64,000 nucleotides of DNA from Sinosporangium siamense (GCF_016863435.1 NZ_BOOW01000030.1:124001-188000), one strand, 5' to 3'. Counted from the stretch's first letter, positions 45,001 through 55,657 are shown. Notes: generated by a model from the sequence alone, not told the origin. Translations and numbers: made by a program.

Positions 45001-48000
45001 GGCCTGCTGTCCCGCGTGCGGGACGAGCATGTGGGGCTCATGCCGTATCAGCATCTGGGGCTCGGGGAGTTGCAGCGGGAGAGCGGGCACCGGAGGTTGT
45101 TCGACACGCTGTTCGTGCTGCGCGACGCCGGGGGCGAGGAGCGCATGGCCGCGTTCACCAGCCGCAACGGCATCGTGGACAACGTCGCCGCCGACGCCAC
45201 GCACTATCCGCTCACCCTCATCGTCACGCAGGGCACGACACGGCTGCGCGTGACGCTGGCCTACCGGCCGGACGTGTTCGGCGAGGAGGAGGCTGCCGCG
45301 CTGCTCGACCGGTTCACCCTCGCGCTCGGGACGCTGGCCGCGAACCCCTCGGCCCAGGTGGGCGGGCTCGACCTGCTCCTGCCCGCCGAGCGGCGCACGC
45401 TCACGGCCGACTGGAGCTCGGCGGCCCGGCCGCTGCCGCCGGTCACCGTGGCCGAGCTGCTCGCCGAACGCGCCGCGGCCTGCCCGGATGAGGTGGCGCT
45501 GGTCTTCGGGGCCGAACGGCTGACCTACGCCGAACTCGACGCGCGGGTCAACCGGCTGGCCCGGCTGCTGCTGTCCTTCGGGGCGGGTCCTGAGCGGGTG
45601 GTGGCGCTGGGGTTGCCCCGGTCGGCGGACATGGTTGTGGCGCTGTTCGCGGTCTTGCAGACGGGGGCCGCCTATCTGCCGCTCGACCTGGAATATCCGG
45701 CGGAGCGGCTGGAGTTCATGCTGGCCGACACCGCGCCCGTCTGCGTGGTGACCGCCGCCTCTGTGACCCTGCCGGGGGCGGGGGTGCCGCGGGTCACCGT
45801 CGACGATCCGGAGACCGCCGCGCGCCTGTCGGCCCTGCCGGCGGGGCCGCTCGCCGACGCCGAGCGGCCGGAGTTCGCCGTGGATCTGCCGCACCGGCTG
45901 GAGCACCCCGCCTACATCATCTTCACCTCCGGCTCGACCGGGCGGCCGAAGGGCGTCGTCACGCCCTATCGGGGCCTCACGAACATGCAGTTCAACCACC
46001 GGGAGGCCATTTTCAACCCCACGATCGCGGCGGCGGGCGGGCGGCGGCTGCGCATCGCGCACACGGTGTCGTTCGCCTTCGACATGTCGTGGGAGGAGCT
46101 GCTGTGGCTCATCGAGGGCCACGAGGTGCACGTGTGCGACGAGAACCTGCGGCGCGACGCCGAGGCGCTGGTCGCCTACTGCGACCGTGAACGTGTCGAC
46201 GTCGTCAACGTGACCCCCACCTACGCCCACCACCTCATCGACGCGGGGCTGCTCGACGGGCACCGGCCGCCGCTGGTGCTACTCGGCGGCGAGGCGGTCT
46301 CGGAAACGGTCTGGACGACGCTGCGGGACACCCCCGGCACCTTCGGGTACAACCTGTACGGGCCCACGGAGTACACGATCAACACGCTCGGCGTCGGCAC
46401 CGGCGAGAGCGAGACGCCCACCGTGGGGCGGCCCATCTGGAACACCCGGGCCTACGTGCTCGACGGCGCGCTGCGGCCGGTGCCGCCCGGCACCCCGGGC
46501 GAGCTTTACATCGGCGGGGTCGGGCTGGCGCGCGGCTACCACCGCAGGGCCGGGCTGACCGCGGCGGGTTTCGTGGCCGACCCGTTCGACGGCACACCCG
46601 GCGCGCGCATGTATCGCACGGGCGACCTCGTGTGCCGCCGCGCCGACGGCAACCTCGATTTCCTCGGGCGCACCGACGACCAGGTGAAGATCCGCGGTTA
46701 CCGGGTCGAACTCGGTGAGGTGGCCACCTCGCTGGAGGATCACCCGCTGGTGGCGCACGCCGCCGTGATCGCCGACGACTCGGGTCCTGGCGGGGTCAAG
46801 CGGCTCGTGGGCTATGTTGTGCCGGCTCATGCCGTACCGGAGGAGGATCTTGTCGGGGCGGTGCGGGAGGCGCTCAAGGTCAGGCTGCCCGCGTATATGG
46901 TGCCGGCCGCGCTCATGGTGGTGGACCGGTTGCCGTTGACGGTGAACGGCAAGCTCGACGTTCGGGCGTTGCCGAAGCCCGCCGTCGCCGTCCGGGGTGA
47001 GCGCCGGCAGGCGGCCACATCGCAGGAGCGGGTGTTGTGCGAGCTGTTCGGCGAGCTGCTCGGCGCCGAAGGGGTCGGCGCGGACGACGACTTCTTCGAC
47101 CTCGGCGGCCATTCCCTGCTGGCGACGCGGCTGGTCAGCCGGGTGCGGGCGGCGCTCGGGGCGGAGTTGTCCATCCGCGACCTCTTCGAGGCGCCGACAC
47201 CGGCCGAGCTGGCCGTCCGTGCCGGGTCCGCCGCCCGTGCCGGGCGTCCCGCGCTGACCGCCGCGGCCGACCGGCCCGCCGAGCCGCCGCTGTCCCCCGC
47301 CCAGCGGCGCCTCTGGCTGATCGAGCAGCTTGAGGGGCCTTCTGCGACCTACAACTTCCCGCTCGTAGTGCGGCTCCGCGGCGACCTGCACGTCGAGGCG
47401 CTGCGCGACGCCCTGACCGACGTGGTCACCCGGCACGAGGCGCTGCGCACCCTCGTCGCCGACCGCGACGGGAGCCCCTACCAGCGGATCCTGCCCGCGG
47501 GCGAGGCCCGGCCGCCGTTCGAGGTGATCGAGGCCGATGAGGAGGAGCTCGCGACGCTCCTGCCCGAGGTGCTCTCCCGTCCCTTCGACCTGACCGCCGA
47601 GATGCCGCTGCGCGCCACCGTCGTCCGCCTCGGCGAGCGGGAGCACGTGCTGGCGCTGCTGCTGCACCACATCGCCACCGACGAGTGGTCCGACGGCCCG
47701 TTCCTGCGCGACCTGTCGGCGGCCTACGCGGCCCGCCGCGCCGGCGAGGCCCCGGCCTTCGCCGACCTGGCTGTGCAATACGTCGACTACACCCTGTGGC
47801 AGCGCGACCTGCTCGGCGACCGGCGCAGCCCTGGCAGCACCGCCGCCCGGCAGCTCGCCTTCTGGGCGGAGACCCTGCGCGGCGCCCCCGAGCAGCTCGA
47901 ACTGCCCACCGACCGCCCCCGTCCGGTACGGCCGAGCCCGGTGGGCGGCGAACTCGTCGTCGATCTCGACCCCGGCGACACCGCCCGGCTGCGCGAGCTG

Positions 48001-51000
48001 GCGCAGGCGCGCGGCGCCAGCATGTTCATGGCCTGCCACGCCGCCGTCGCCGCGCTGTTGCACCGGCTCGGCGCGGGCGACGACCTCCCGCTCGGCCTGC
48101 CCGTCTCCGGCCGCGCCGACGGGGCGCTGGACGACCTGGTCGGCTTCTTCGTCAACACTCTCGTGCTGCGCACCGACGTGTCGGGCGACCCGACGTTCGC
48201 CGAGCTCCTCGGCCGGGTGCGCGAGACGGCGCTGGCCGCCTTCTCCCACCAGGACGTGCCGTTCGAGGCCGTCGTGGAGGAGCTCAACCCGGCGCGCTCC
48301 CCCGGCCGCAACCCGCTCTTCCAGGTGATGGTGGGCTACCGCGCGCAGGCGGCGGACGACGTCGCGATGGCGGGACTGACGGTGCTGCCGCAGCCGGTCG
48401 AGGTGCGCACCGCCCGCTTCGACCTGGTGTTCAGCTTCGCCGAGACCGGCGGCGGCGGGCTCGCCTGCGTCATCGAATATCGCCACGACCTGTTCGACCG
48501 CGCCGCCGCGGAGACTCTCGGGCGCCGCCTGACCACACTCATCGCCCAGGTCGCGGCCGACCCCGAACTGCCCGTCGGCGTCGTCGACGTGCTCACCGGC
48601 GGCGAACGCGAACGTGTGCTCATGGAGTTCAACCGCACCGGCCGGGTGGTGGACGAGGAGACCTTCGTCGGCCTGTTCCACCGCCACGTCGCCGCCCGCC
48701 CCGGCGCCGTCGCCGTGGCCGAAGGACCCCGGCAGGTCACCTACGTTGGCCTCGACGAGCTGTCGGACCGCCTGGCGCGGCTGCTCGCGGAATACGGCGT
48801 GAGCCGGGAGAGCGTCGTCGGTGTCGCGGTGCCGAGGTCGGCGGAGATGGTCGCGACGATGCTGGCCGCGATGAAACTCGGCGCCGCGTTCCTGCCGCTC
48901 GACCTCGCCCACCCCGCCGACCGGCTGGCCTACATGTTGAGCGACTCCCGCGCCGCCGTGGTCGTGGCCACCGAGCAGGTCGCGGGGAAGGTGCCGGCGG
49001 TCGACGGCACCCGGGCGCTGATCCTCGACGCGCCCGAGGTCGCCGGACGCCTGGCGGCGATCGAGGCCGGCGGGACGTTCCCGGCGGTCCACCTCGACCA
49101 GACGGCCTACGTCATCTACACCTCAGGCTCCACCGGGCGGCCCAAGGGCGTCGCCGTCCCGCACGAGGGCATCGCGAGCCTCGTGGCCACGGCGGTCGAC
49201 CGCATGGGGCTCACCCCGGACAGCCGGGTGCTTCAGTTCGCCTCGATCGGTTTCGACGTGACGGCGTTCGAGTTGTCCATGGCGCTGTGCCACGGCGGGG
49301 CGCTGGTTCTCATCCCCGACGAGGCACGGGTGCCCGGCCGCGAGCTGACCGGCTTCATGAACGACACCGGCATCACCCACGCCATCCTGCCGCCGTCCCT
49401 CGTCGCCGCCCTCCCGCCCGAGTGCGACCTGCCCGAGGGCTGCTGCGTGCTGGTCGGCACCGAGGTCGTGCCGCCCGCCGTCATCGCACGGTGGGCGGGC
49501 AGGATCCGGCTCCTCGCGGCGTACGGACTGACCGAGGCGACCGTGAACTCGACCCTCTGGCCCGCGGAAGCCGACTGGGCGGGGGCGGTGCCCATCGGCG
49601 TGCCCGACCCCAACACCCGCGCCTACATCCTCGACGCCACGCTGCGCCCGGTGCCGCCCGGTGTGCCAGGGGAGCTTTACATCGCGGGGCGCGGTCTCGC
49701 GCGGGGCTACCTCGGCCGGTCCGGGCTCAGCGCGGAGCGTTTCGTGGCCTGTCCGTTCGGGGCGCCCGGCGCACGGATGTACCGCACCGGAGATCGGGCG
49801 CGGTGGCGGCAGGACGGGAACATCGACTTCCTCGGGCGGGCCGACGACCAGGTGAAGATCCGCGGCTTCCGCATCGAGCCCGGGGAGATCGCGGGAGCGC
49901 TCACCCGGCATCCGGCGGTGTCCCAGGCGGCGGTCACGGCCGACGCGAACGGCGGGGAGACGCGTCTTGTGGGCTATGCCGTACTCGACCAGGCCGGCTC
50001 CGATCTCCCCGCCGCACCCGAGCCGGGCGAGTTGCGGGCTCATGTGGCGGCGTTGCTGCCGGACTACATGGTCCCGGCGGCGATCGTGGTGCTGGACACG
50101 CCGCTGCCGCTCACTCCCAACGGCAAACTCGACCGCCGGGCGCTTCCCGCGCCCGACTGGGCGGCGCTCACCGGCACCGCCCGCCCTCTCACCGGGCGGC
50201 AGCAGGCCCTCGCCGGGCTGTTCGCCGAGGTGCTGCATCTGCCGGAGGTGGGCATCCACGACGGCTTCTTCGCGTTGGGCGGCCACTCCATGTCCGCGAT
50301 GCGGCTTCTAGGGCGCATCCGCACCGTGCTGGCGGCCGACCTCAGTCTGCGGGACGTCTTCGAGGCGCCTACCGTGGCCGCACTCGCCGAGCGGCTCGAC
50401 GGGGCGGAGCACACCGAGCGGCCGAGGCTCCAGCCGGTCAAGCGGCCCGCCGTCCTGCCCGCCGCGCCATCGCAGGAGTGGCAGTGGACCCGCCACCGGG
50501 CCTCGCCCGGCTACGACATGGCGTTCAAGCTGCGGCTGCGCGAGGGGCTGGACGTGCCGGCGCTCACGGCGGCGCTCGCCGACGTCGTCGCACGTCACGA
50601 GCCGCTTGGCACGGCGTTCGCCGAAGGCGACGGCGGGCTGATCCGGGAGCGGCGGGTGATGGAGCCCGCGCATATCCAGGTCGCGGACCTCGACTCGGCG
50701 ATCGTGAGCCTGGCGTCCGGGCCTGCCGACCTGATCGGCGGGCCGCCGCTTCGTGCCACCCTCCTGACGGATATGTCGGGTGAACAGGCGCTGTTGCTCA
50801 CCATGCACTACATAGGGGTGGACGAGTGGTCCGTCGTCCCCCTCACCCGCGATCTCGTCACCGCCTACACCGCCCGCCGCGCCGGTGCCGCCCCCGTGTG
50901 GGAGCCGCTGCCGGTGAGCTACACCGATTACGCGGTGTGGGCGGGGGCGCTGGTCTCCGGTGTGGCCGACCGGCAACTGTCCTACTGGCGTACGGCACTG

Positions 51001-51678
51001 CACGGTGTGCCACACGACCCGGCTCTGCCGTACGACCACCCGCGGGGGCCGGCGCCCGGGCGCTGTGGGCACGTGGCGTTCACACTCGGCCCCGACCTGC
51101 ATCGCGGCGTCGACGCCCTGGCCTCCGGCACGGGGACGAGCATGTTCATGGTGCTGCAGACGGCCTTCGCCGCGCTGCTCAAGCGGCACGGCGGCGGGGC
51201 GGACCTGCCGATCGCCACGCTCGTCGCCGGGCGGGCGGAGGAGGCGCTGACCCGCCTCGTGGGGTGCTTCTTCAACACGGTCGTCCTGCGCACCGACGTG
51301 TCAGGGACACCCACCTTCGCCGAACTGCTCGCGCGAGTGCGGGAGACCGATCTCGCGGCCTACGACAGGCAGGATGTGCCGTTCGGCCGGGTGGCGGCGG
51401 CGCTCGGCCTGCCCGCGCCGCGGATCATGCTTGTCCACCACGAACAGGTGGCGTTGCACGAGGTGGACGACATGGGCGCCGTCTTCGAAGACGTGCCGAC
51501 CGGGGCGCTCAACGCCGACCTCACCCTGAGCTTCTTCGAATCGCAGGGCGAGGAGCCGGTGAGGTGCCTGCTCGAATACGACACCACGCTGTTCGACCGG
51601 GGCACCGTACAAGACCTGGCCGGCGACCTGCTCCGCATCCTGACCGACGCCGTGACCGACCCCGACCTGCCGATCTGA
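36004..51678 (+). CDS. Four-module siderophore NRPS, C-A-T-E C-A-T C-A-T C-A-T C
   Basis: This 5,224-aa peptide synthetase has these domains by residue: C1 ~10-465, A1 ~523-1039, T1 (Ser1084), E1 ~1140-1640, C2 ~1650-2080, A2 ~2093-2590, T2 (Ser2631), C3 ~2694-3130, A3 ~3145-3659, T3 (Ser3704), C4 ~3762-4200, A4 ~4216-4720, T4 (Ser4762), C5 ~4820-5224. No thioesterase is present, so C5 probably releases the chain. Pocket residues read by eye are A1 DVWILVAVN, A2 DAWDLGCVQ, A3 DMENLGLIN (the published N5-hydroxyornithine code) and A4 DVFIVVAVN. A1 and A4 likely take the same formyl-hydroxy-ornithine. Condensation motifs vary: C3 HHLILWDG, C4 HHIATDE, C5 MHYIGVDE. The ATG at 36013 is an alternative start. 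MbtH follows by 14 bases. Confidence 0.95.
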   Translation: METMTDHGFTTLPLTGAQTGVWLAQRIAPDSPAYNVGCYTDFDTTPGDPLDLPRLIEAVRHAVLSVENLHVVFAEQDGKPVQIPRVFAGWTPVVLDLTEDPRPEAAALAWMHADLNRPPDLARGPLFTHALLRLGPHRTWWYQRYHHLVTDGTGVIRITAEAAGHYNGGTPTGTSPYGTAALAPPSAPGAPDAEGSATSSHSSLSRLLAADAAYRNSPQHTADRAYWHAKLAGLPGEPARLLDCPPEQATRIERRSTVLPADLTEGLRRLAASAGTRLSRAAIAGVAAYLHRASGAQDVVIGLPVTARVDPGTADAQGMVSNVVPLRLTVTPGTTPAELVAAVNAEVGELAAHSRHRGEDIAKELGRTGGLRSLIGPTANVMPYHPEIRFGALPPAIHFLSRGPVSDLSVAVYDRPGDHGVKVDLDADATVCSPGELAAHEQRLLAVLAAMAAHPGRPLAGVDLTTPGERALVLHRFGRVPLPATPPTGVSDLVTHGIQDHLFAVPQGGAAPLEDRDGPTWTSAFEECAARAPEAVALVCEDEEMTYGELDRRACRLARLLRDRGVRDEDVVAVAVPRSIELVVALLGVMKAGAAYLPLDLDHPGDRLAYMIEDAGARAVVTVSGLVGELLDLQDQPAFQVALVLLDAPDVAAELSGSDEANAPAVPYPTPNRTAQDQTAQHQTAPSQTPRLDRAAYVIYTSGSTGRPKGVVLTHDGVGSLIATAVERLGISPASRVVQFASVGFDVAVWDLVMSLCVGGTAIVVPAERRVAGRELTDYLIGQRATHMILPPSLVAALPADCELPEGGVLVVGTEVVPNELIARWGRRMRVVVAYGLTEATVNSTLWLADPDWAGPVPIGEPDPGTRCYVLDSALRPVAPGVVGELYVSGRGLARGYRGRPGLTAERFVADPFGAPGDRMYRTGDRARWRADGNIDFLGREDGQLKIRGYRIEPGEVESVLMSDPAVAQAAVVAREDHRGVKRLVGYVTGGEDIDPAALRERAAGGLPDYMVPGTIVVLPGTLPLTPNGKLDRGALPDPEWTAPAGGTAPATPAERVLADLFAELLRLPSVGVHDSFFELGGDSIVAIQLVSHARRAGLAITPRDVFRHRTVAALARECTQEVAETPHDPGTGTVVPTPIIGWLRDLDTRADAFHQAVTVRVPAGLTAEVLTGALQAVLDHHGMLRSRLLPDWTLHVPEPGAVRAADVLDRAGLGTTTWAEQHARAVAALAPAEGRMLRAVWLDAGPERPGRLILVAHHLVVDGVSWRILLSDLAQAARALTKGTPVNLPPVGTSFLRWAAMLGDEDRLSESAFWAHVLSGPPALGSRPLRALCPETDTAANERSLTVALPAGQTAPLLTELPAAYRAGVNYVLLTALAVALAEWRVRRSPDDLGSSGAEPAGRGLVVELEGHGREQDAVGGQADLARTVGWFTTVFPARLDAGEVGWREFLAGGPGAGVALKRIKEQLNAVPGAGLGYGLSRRRGCVQEPHDLPDAPSKTGPRPAQQETAPRPTQQETTPRPAPQVLFNYLGRFHAGTGEDWHPASDAEPLTAGRDPRMPLTRQLEINAIIRDGAGGPELSATWSWPAGVLGEDAVADLANMWIDALRGLVAHLAEPYAGGRTPSDFPLVTVGQAELDELEAAIGGPLADVLPVTPLQEGLFFHTLYDEDAADVYTVQQVIELTGPVDGDLLRCRVNAMVERHPLLRAGFRHLADGSLVQFVPERWTVPWREVGARALDVAGTAEAVAEAERAERFDLSAPPLIRCVFVRGDDRHRLVLTLHHLVSDGWSVPLMLGDLLSPERRPADTTHAAYFTWLKGRDREEARNAWRRALGDLPGPTLLANTLGAGASEDLGGFGQVRHVLSEEETAALTGWARGHGLTLGTVAQGAWGVLVGRLTGGGDVVFGTTVSGRPPEVEGIETAVGLFANTLPVRVRWRPGDRAADLLTRVQDAQADLLDHQHLGLAEVQRVAGVTAPGARDLFDTLVVIENYPVVADMADRAGGFGITALDVRDASHYPVSLTVLPGSRLELRLDYDVHRIGEPAAQAVLAGLIRLLDTMAAEPDLPIGRIDLLPGDELAQASLAGEVRELPPHTLVTAFEAAAATSPEATALICGAYEVTYAELARRVRELAGRLVSLGAGRGEFVGVAVPRSVDMVVAMLGVMAAGAAYVPLDLGHPADRLAFMLADCGARLVVTTSGAGLPPAEGVKHVLVDHNTTPEHAGVAAPAVPGDPAYLIYTSGSTGTPKGVVVTHRAVAAHLAWGRSEIPLNGDDRLLQQASAGFDASVWQIFWPLVSGAAVVLPEPGEHLDPLHLAELIRTHRVTVLDAVPSMLQAFLSAGELTEDPSWAAGLRHVLVGGEALTADLARRWRAATGVAADNCYGPTEATVQVTRWRGDDPAPISVPIGTPVWNTRLHVLDTCLRHVPQGVPGELYIAGEQLALAYHGRPGLTAERFTADPYGPPGSRMYRTGDLVRRRADGVLEYLGRTDHQVKIRGNRVEPGEVEARLAAEPGVAAAVVVVHGTGTSARLYGYAVPERGAALDGAELRAALAAVLPEPMVPSGVIVLGELPLTVNGKVDRAALPAPDAAPREVRAPRTEGEALFCRLFTEALGVEAGVDDDFFMLGGDSLTSITVSSRARKAGLPVSPRDVFTHRTPAALAAAAGASAAEDARADIGVTEEEIDQVRRISPVPVEDVWPLSPLQEGIYFHASYDTEAIDVYTSQDVFDFDRRLSADRLRTALAALLARNPSLRAGFTSEGLPRTVQFIGAEVPIPLREVDLSMFDPAEQAARTEELLAEDRRRRFDLVSPPLTRLTLIRLGDRDRLVVGHHLILWDGWSAWLFLEQLFTLYHQAGDPSGLPDPGSYRDYLAWLAGKDSAAGLAAWRLALSGLAEPTLVRPADDGMHPVIPADLDAVLPEELCERLRASAREHGLTLNTFLNTAWGLVLATALGRDDVVFGAAVAGRPVEVPEVENIIGMFLNTVPVRITLDARESVLGLLSRVRDEHVGLMPYQHLGLGELQRESGHRRLFDTLFVLRDAGGEERMAAFTSRNGIVDNVAADATHYPLTLIVTQGTTRLRVTLAYRPDVFGEEEAAALLDRFTLALGTLAANPSAQVGGLDLLLPAERRTLTADWSSAARPLPPVTVAELLAERAAACPDEVALVFGAERLTYAELDARVNRLARLLLSFGAGPERVVALGLPRSADMVVALFAVLQTGAAYLPLDLEYPAERLEFMLADTAPVCVVTAASVTLPGAGVPRVTVDDPETAARLSALPAGPLADAERPEFAVDLPHRLEHPAYIIFTSGSTGRPKGVVTPYRGLTNMQFNHREAIFNPTIAAAGGRRLRIAHTVSFAFDMSWEELLWLIEGHEVHVCDENLRRDAEALVAYCDRERVDVVNVTPTYAHHLIDAGLLDGHRPPLVLLGGEAVSETVWTTLRDTPGTFGYNLYGPTEYTINTLGVGTGESETPTVGRPIWNTRAYVLDGALRPVPPGTPGELYIGGVGLARGYHRRAGLTAAGFVADPFDGTPGARMYRTGDLVCRRADGNLDFLGRTDDQVKIRGYRVELGEVATSLEDHPLVAHAAVIADDSGPGGVKRLVGYVVPAHAVPEEDLVGAVREALKVRLPAYMVPAALMVVDRLPLTVNGKLDVRALPKPAVAVRGERRQAATSQERVLCELFGELLGAEGVGADDDFFDLGGHSLLATRLVSRVRAALGAELSIRDLFEAPTPAELAVRAGSAARAGRPALTAAADRPAEPPLSPAQRRLWLIEQLEGPSATYNFPLVVRLRGDLHVEALRDALTDVVTRHEALRTLVADRDGSPYQRILPAGEARPPFEVIEADEEELATLLPEVLSRPFDLTAEMPLRATVVRLGEREHVLALLLHHIATDEWSDGPFLRDLSAAYAARRAGEAPAFADLAVQYVDYTLWQRDLLGDRRSPGSTAARQLAFWAETLRGAPEQLELPTDRPRPVRPSPVGGELVVDLDPGDTARLRELAQARGASMFMACHAAVAALLHRLGAGDDLPLGLPVSGRADGALDDLVGFFVNTLVLRTDVSGDPTFAELLGRVRETALAAFSHQDVPFEAVVEELNPARSPGRNPLFQVMVGYRAQAADDVAMAGLTVLPQPVEVRTARFDLVFSFAETGGGGLACVIEYRHDLFDRAAAETLGRRLTTLIAQVAADPELPVGVVDVLTGGERERVLMEFNRTGRVVDEETFVGLFHRHVAARPGAVAVAEGPRQVTYVGLDELSDRLARLLAEYGVSRESVVGVAVPRSAEMVATMLAAMKLGAAFLPLDLAHPADRLAYMLSDSRAAVVVATEQVAGKVPAVDGTRALILDAPEVAGRLAAIEAGGTFPAVHLDQTAYVIYTSGSTGRPKGVAVPHEGIASLVATAVDRMGLTPDSRVLQFASIGFDVTAFELSMALCHGGALVLIPDEARVPGRELTGFMNDTGITHAILPPSLVAALPPECDLPEGCCVLVGTEVVPPAVIARWAGRIRLLAAYGLTEATVNSTLWPAEADWAGAVPIGVPDPNTRAYILDATLRPVPPGVPGELYIAGRGLARGYLGRSGLSAERFVACPFGAPGARMYRTGDRARWRQDGNIDFLGRADDQVKIRGFRIEPGEIAGALTRHPAVSQAAVTADANGGETRLVGYAVLDQAGSDLPAAPEPGELRAHVAALLPDYMVPAAIVVLDTPLPLTPNGKLDRRALPAPDWAALTGTARPLTGRQQALAGLFAEVLHLPEVGIHDGFFALGGHSMSAMRLLGRIRTVLAADLSLRDVFEAPTVAALAERLDGAEHTERPRLQPVKRPAVLPAAPSQEWQWTRHRASPGYDMAFKLRLREGLDVPALTAALADVVARHEPLGTAFAEGDGGLIRERRVMEPAHIQVADLDSAIVSLASGPADLIGGPPLRATLLTDMSGEQALLLTMHYIGVDEWSVVPLTRDLVTAYTARRAGAAPVWEPLPVSYTDYAVWAGALVSGVADRQLSYWRTALHGVPHDPALPYDHPRGPAPGRCGHVAFTLGPDLHRGVDALASGTGTSMFMVLQTAFAALLKRHGGGADLPIATLVAGRAEEALTRLVGCFFNTVVLRTDVSGTPTFAELLARVRETDLAAYDRQDVPFGRVAAALGLPAPRIMLVHHEQVALHEVDDMGAVFEDVPTGALNADLTLSFFESQGEEPVRCLLEYDTTLFDRGTVQDLAGDLLRILTDAVTDPDLPI
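37476..37512. repeat. Terminator-like palindrome inside the NRPS gene
   Basis: Positions 37476-37505 form a 30-bp palindrome with 28 of 30 matching positions (outer arms TGATCTTGTA/TACAAGATCA, core CCCATGGG), followed by a run of five T at 37508-37512. It is AT-rich, in frame, uses codons rare for this gene (ATA, CTT, TTT, AGT, GTA) and falls in the C1-A1 linker (residues ~490-503). Confidence 0.85.
40507..40581. repeat. 27-bp in-frame minisatellite in the epimerase domain
   Basis: Two full 27-bp units (40507-40533, 40534-40560) and a partial third (to 40581) encode PRPAQQETA-like repeats just before the conserved FNYLGR motif of E1. The units differ by a few bases. Confidence 0.85.
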
Positions 51679-51692
51679 GGAGGACCCCCGAT

Positions 51693-51905
51693 ATGAGCAC
51701 CAACCCGTTCGAGGACCAGGACGGCCGATTCCTCGTCCTCGTCAACCACGAGGGCCAGCACTCCCTGTGGCCTTCGTTCGCCGGCGTGCCCGCCGGGTGG
51801 GACGTCGCCTTCGGCGAGGAGAGCCGCGCGGCCTGCCTCGCCTACGTCGAGGAACACTGGACCGACATGCGTCCGCTCAGCCTGGTGAAGGCGATGGGCG
51901 CCTGA
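51693..51905 (+). CDS. MbtH-family NRPS chaperone
   Basis: This 70-aa protein has the complete MbtH signature: N-x-E-x-Q-x-S-x-W-P ([10 protein letters not shown]), PAGWDVAFG and the C-terminal [10 protein letters not shown]. MbtH proteins bind adenylation domains and are needed for their folding or activity. The ATG at 51693 has an AGGAGGA site nine bases upstream and follows the NRPS stop by 14 bases, so both are translated from one message. A longer frame continues upstream out of frame inside the NRPS and is not real. Confidence 0.96.
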   Translation: MSTNPFEDQDGRFLVLVNHEGQHSLWPSFAGVPAGWDVAFGEESRAACLAYVEEHWTDMRPLSLVKAMGA

Positions 51906-51914
51906 CAAACCCGT

Positions 51915-51957
51915 CCCGCCCTCCGCGTCCCGCCCTTCCGTCGCCCCGGAGGGCGGG
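51915..51957. terminator. Hairpin after the NRPS-mbtH operon
   Basis: A perfect 11-bp inverted repeat, CCCGCCCTCCG at 51915-51925 and its complement at 51947-51957, lies 10 bases after the MbtH stop, between convergent genes. Confidence 0.65.
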
Positions 51958-51993
51958 GCCGGGGGGCGGGGCGCCTCGCGTGACGTCGCCCTC

Positions 51994-52146
51994 TAGCCCT
52001 CCGGCGCCGCCGCCGGCCGGCGGCTGTCGGACCAAGCCGCGCCCTAGCCCTCCGGCACCGCCGCCGACCGCCGGCTAGCGGACCAGGCCGCGCCCTAGCA
52101 GTCCGGCGCCGCTGCCGGCCGGCGGCTGCCGGACCAGGCCGCCCAG
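51994..52146. repeat. Three 51-bp tandem copies at the end of the ABC exporter gene
   Basis: Copies start at 51994, 52045 and 52096, an exact 51-bp period, each with a CTA (TAG on the minus strand) at its left edge. The right copy is the last 17 codons of the exporter gene; the other two lie beyond its stop. The copies differ by several bases. Confidence 0.85.
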
Positions 52147-53900
52147 AGGGACGCGTAGCTTCCCCCGGCTCGCACGAGCTCGTCGTGGGTGCCGCACTCG
52201 ACGACCCGGCCCGCCGCCATCACCACGATGCGGTCGGCGGCCGCCGCCTGCGTCAACCGGTGCGCCACCACCAGCACCGTCCGGCCCTCGGTCGCGGCGT
52301 TCGCGGACTCCTCAAGCACACGTGCGCCCGCGCTGCCCGCCTCGGCCGTGGCCTCGTCGAGCACCACCACCGGCGGGTCGGTCAGCACGAGCCGGGCTAG
52401 GGCGAGTTGCTGCGCCTGCGCCGGGGACAGCCGGTGGCCGTTCTCGCCGACCACCGTGCCAAGGCCGTCCGGCAGTGCGTCCGCCCAGCTCAAAGCGCCG
52501 ACGCGGGCCAGCGCCGCGCGCAGTTCGGCCTCGGTCGCCGCCGGCCGGGCCAGCCTCAGGTCGTCGGCGAGGGGACCGGCGAAGACGTGCACCTCCTGCG
52601 TCACCAGCGCCACCGGCGACGCGCCCTCCTCCGGCAGGGGGTGCCCGCCCACCGTGATCAAACCGGTGTCGGGCTTGTGGATGCCGGCGATGAGCTTCGC
52701 CAGCGTGGTCTTGCCGGCACCGCTGGTGCCCACCAGCGCGACCCGCTCCCCTTCCGCGATGTCCAGGTCCACCTCGTGGAGCACCGGGTGCCCCGGCCGG
52801 TAGGAGTAACCGGCCCCCGCCACCCGGACCGCCCCGCGGCCGGCCCGCCGGGCGGTGCCCGCCCGCGTCGCGGGCTCGCCGTAGGCCACTCCGACCAGCC
52901 GCGACAACCCGGCCATGGCCGCCTGCGCGTCGTCGAGCAGCCCCAGCACGACGTTGATGGGGTTGAACAGGTTGTGGAAGTAGAGCGCGGCGGCTCCCGC
53001 CGTGCCGATCGACACATGGCCGCCGCGCACCAGCACGAACCCCGCGACCAGCACCGCGGTCAGCCCGGCGAACTCGGCCAGATTGAGCCTGCCGTAGAAG
53101 CGTGTCACCAGCCGGATCCCGCGCAACATCAGATCGACCGCCGACTGCGACCTGTCCCGGACGAGCCGCACATGCTCGTCGCCCAGCCGCAACGCCCGCA
53201 CCGTGGACGCGCCACCGACGGTGCCGAGCAACTGCTGCTGCTGTTCGCCCGCCGCCACACGTTGAGACGCGTAAAGCGGGACGGCACGCCGGATATACCA
53301 GCGTGCCGTGTGCGCCTGGATGGGCACCGCGACCAGGGCGACAACGAGGAACCGCCAGTCGAGTACGGCGAGAGCCACCAACGTCAGCCCGATGACCAGC
53401 ACCGAGCGGGCGAACGCCGGCAGCGCCTCGCGCACCACGTTGGTGATGACCGCCACGTCGCCGGTGACCCGCGAGGTGAGGTCGCCGGAACCGGCCCGCT
53501 CCACACGTTCGAGGGGGAGCCGCAGCGCGCGCTCCACGAACCGCTCACGCAACGTGGCAAGCATGCCCTCACCCAGCCTCGCCACAAGCACGGCACCCGC
53601 GGCGGTCGCCACCCCCTGCCCGACCGCGATCACCACGAGCCACACCACCGGCGCCGTGATCGCGTCGGCCCCCCGGCCCGCCGCGACCAGGTCGATGATG
53701 TGCCCCAGCACGGGAGCGGTCAGCAGCCCCACAACTGTGCCGCCGACCAGCACCAGCGACGCCACGACGGCGGTCCATCGGTGCGGCCGGGCCAGCTCCC
53801 GCACAGCGGCGCGGACGACAGCGGGCTCCGCGATGGTCAGCAACTCCCGGTCCTCGACCGGACGGACCGGACGATCGACCTCGACGGTGCTCAATTCCAC
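52095..53900 (-). CDS. ABC exporter half-transporter with intact ATP site (siderophore export)
   Basis: This 601-aa protein has a six-helix membrane domain (about 40-320) and a nucleotide-binding domain with Walker A VGTSGAGKTT, Walker B VVVLDEATAE with its catalytic Glu and switch His in VVAHRL. Its signature is degenerate, LSPAQ instead of LSGGQ. The neighbouring half has the opposite pattern, so the two should pair as a heterodimer with one working ATP site. The longest frame begins at GTG 53900; a TTG at 53894 has better Shine-Dalgarno spacing. The iron box upstream of the partner gene implies export of the siderophore under iron limitation. Confidence 0.9.
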   Translation of the reverse strand: MELSTVEVDRPVRPVEDRELLTIAEPAVVRAAVRELARPHRWTAVVASLVLVGGTVVGLLTAPVLGHIIDLVAAGRGADAITAPVVWLVVIAVGQGVATAAGAVLVARLGEGMLATLRERFVERALRLPLERVERAGSGDLTSRVTGDVAVITNVVREALPAFARSVLVIGLTLVALAVLDWRFLVVALVAVPIQAHTARWYIRRAVPLYASQRVAAGEQQQQLLGTVGGASTVRALRLGDEHVRLVRDRSQSAVDLMLRGIRLVTRFYGRLNLAEFAGLTAVLVAGFVLVRGGHVSIGTAGAAALYFHNLFNPINVVLGLLDDAQAAMAGLSRLVGVAYGEPATRAGTARRAGRGAVRVAGAGYSYRPGHPVLHEVDLDIAEGERVALVGTSGAGKTTLAKLIAGIHKPDTGLITVGGHPLPEEGASPVALVTQEVHVFAGPLADDLRLARPAATEAELRAALARVGALSWADALPDGLGTVVGENGHRLSPAQAQQLALARLVLTDPPVVVLDEATAEAGSAGARVLEESANAATEGRTVLVVAHRLTQAAAADRIVVMAAGRVVECGTHDELVRAGGSYASLWAAWSGSRRPAAAPDC

Positions 53901-53913
53901 GCTCCTCGTCCGT

Positions 53914-55602
53914 TTAGGTCAGCACGGTTGCCCGGTAGGCAGCATTGGTGCGCACAAGATCCGCGTGGGTGCCATCGGCGACCGGGGTGCCGCCCTCCAT
54001 GAACACCACCCGGTCGGTCATCGCCAGCAGCGCCGGGCTCGTCACCACCAGGATCGTGGTCCGCCCGGCGCGGGCCCCCCGGATGCCCGCCGCGATCCGC
54101 GCCTCCGTGGCCGCGTCGACCGCCGTCGTCGGATCGTGCACCACCAGCACCGGCGGCTCCGCCGCGAGCGCCCGCGCGAGCGCCACCCGCTGCCGCTGCC
54201 CGCCCGACAGGGACCGCCCGCGCTCGGTCAGCATCGTGGCCGTGCCGTACGGCAGAGCCGCGGCGACCTCGTCAGCCGCCGCGCCCGCCATGGCCGCAGC
54301 CACGGCTGCCGGGCTCGCCGCGGCGGAGGCGACATTGTCGAAGAGCGTGCCCTCGAACAGCTCCGCGTCGTGCTCGGCCACCACGACGGCCCGCCGCACC
54401 TCGGCCGGATCCACCTCCGCCAGCGGCACACCGTCGAGCTCGACCCGCCCGCCAGGCTCCGGATCGGCGGCCCGCCCGAGCACCCGCAGCAGCGCCGCGG
54501 CGGAGGCCGGGTCGGACGACACCACCCCCACCGTCTCGCCGGGGGACACCTCGAAGCTCGCCGCTCGCAAGGCGTCGTGGGAGACGCCCCTGAGCCTGAC
54601 CCGCCCCTCCACCCGCGCAGGCAGCCCGCCCTCGCCGCCCGCCACCGCGGGGGCCGCCGCGAGCACGGCGGCGATCCGCGCCGCCGACGCCCGCCCCTGG
54701 GCGAAATCACCGTTGGCCCACGCCAGGATGGAGAGCGGGCCGAGCAGATATTGCGCGAGCCCCACCGACGCCACCAGCTCGCCGACGGTGATGTCCCCTT
54801 GTGCGGCGAGCCTGCCGCCCACCAGGGCGACGAGCGCGATGAACACCCCCGTCAGGATGAGCATGCCTCCGTAGTGCCACGACTGCGCCCGCGCCGCCCG
54901 CAGCGTCGCCGCCAGCGAGTCGCGGCTGGTCAGCCGATAACGTTCGACCGCCGCGTCCTCGGCCTTGATCCCCTTCAGCACCCGCAGGCCTGAGATGAGA
55001 TCGGCCGCCACGCCCGACGCGTGTGCCGCGCGCTCCTGCTCGGTGCCGCTCCGCCGTTCGAGCGGCTTGCCCAGGAAGTGTGCGAGCAGCATCAGCGGCG
55101 GGATCCCGAGCAGCACGAGCAGTCCCAGCGGCACCGAGACCCGCAGCAGAGCCACACCGCCCACGATCAGCCCCGCCAGCGCCGCGACCCCGAACCCCAG
55201 CGCGACATTGACCGATCCGACCCGCTTGGCGTCCTGGGTCGCGACACTCACCAGCTCCCCCGGCAACAACCCCGCCTCGGCGCCGCCGCGCGCCGACAGG
55301 ACCCGCTCGGTCACCTCGATCCGCAGCCGGTGCGCCGCCGTCTCCGAGGCCCGCTCCACCGCGCGCAGGCTGAACCGGTAGCTGTGTGAGAGGGTGAGGA
55401 AAACCGCGCCGAGCACGGCGATCCACAGCAACAGCCGTTCGTGGTCCCCCGGCCGGATCGCCTCGTCGATCACGAGCCCGATCACCACCGGCACCAGCGC
55501 CTCACCGGCCTGATGCCCCGCCGCCAGCAGCGACCCGCCCAAGGAGAGCTTGAGCTGCCCGGTGATCGCACGCCTCACAATGTCACGGCCACTCGCGGGC
55601 AA
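53914..55602 (-). CDS. ABC exporter half-transporter with degenerate Walker motifs
   Basis: This 562-aa protein has a six-helix membrane domain followed by an ATPase domain in which Walker A is lost (GVVSSDPASAAALL lacks the GKT/S), the catalytic Glu after Walker B is Pro (LVVHDPTTAVD) and the switch His is Ser (VVTSPALL). The signature LSGGQRQRVALARAL is intact. It therefore cannot hydrolyse ATP alone but can complete the site of its partner 13 bases downstream. It is the first gene after the iron box at 55639-55657 and likely exports the finished siderophore. Confidence 0.9.
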   Translation of the reverse strand: MPASGRDIVRRAITGQLKLSLGGSLLAAGHQAGEALVPVVIGLVIDEAIRPGDHERLLLWIAVLGAVFLTLSHSYRFSLRAVERASETAAHRLRIEVTERVLSARGGAEAGLLPGELVSVATQDAKRVGSVNVALGFGVAALAGLIVGGVALLRVSVPLGLLVLLGIPPLMLLAHFLGKPLERRSGTEQERAAHASGVAADLISGLRVLKGIKAEDAAVERYRLTSRDSLAATLRAARAQSWHYGGMLILTGVFIALVALVGGRLAAQGDITVGELVASVGLAQYLLGPLSILAWANGDFAQGRASAARIAAVLAAAPAVAGGEGGLPARVEGRVRLRGVSHDALRAASFEVSPGETVGVVSSDPASAAALLRVLGRAADPEPGGRVELDGVPLAEVDPAEVRRAVVVAEHDAELFEGTLFDNVASAAASPAAVAAAMAGAAADEVAAALPYGTATMLTERGRSLSGGQRQRVALARALAAEPPVLVVHDPTTAVDAATEARIAAGIRGARAGRTTILVVTSPALLAMTDRVVFMEGGTPVADGTHADLVRTNAAYRATVLT

Positions 55603-55638
55603 TCGTGGTTCCTCCGGCCAGTCGATCAGCGGGCAAAC

Positions 55639-55657
55639 TTAGGCAAGCCTAACCTAG
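55639..55657. promoter_or_regulatory. Iron box upstream of the exporter operon
   Basis: TTAGGCAAGCCTAACCTAG is a near-consensus iron-repressor site 36 bp upstream of the leftward exporter pair. The rightward aldo/keto reductase starts 114 bp away and could also respond. Confidence 0.83.

Noticed and set aside
46279-49092. Long minus-strand frame opposite A3-C4 of the NRPS
   Set aside because: Same reason: no domain, His/Gly/Arg/Gln-rich, antisense to conserved NRPS motifs.
50826-51692. Upstream extension of the MbtH frame into the NRPS C5 domain
   Set aside because: It overlaps a well-formed condensation domain in another frame; the ATG at 51693 has a proper ribosome site and gives a full-length MbtH protein.
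51906-52146. CRISPR-like array
   Set aside because: The 51-bp units are contiguous tandem copies without spacers and match the end of the adjacent coding gene.
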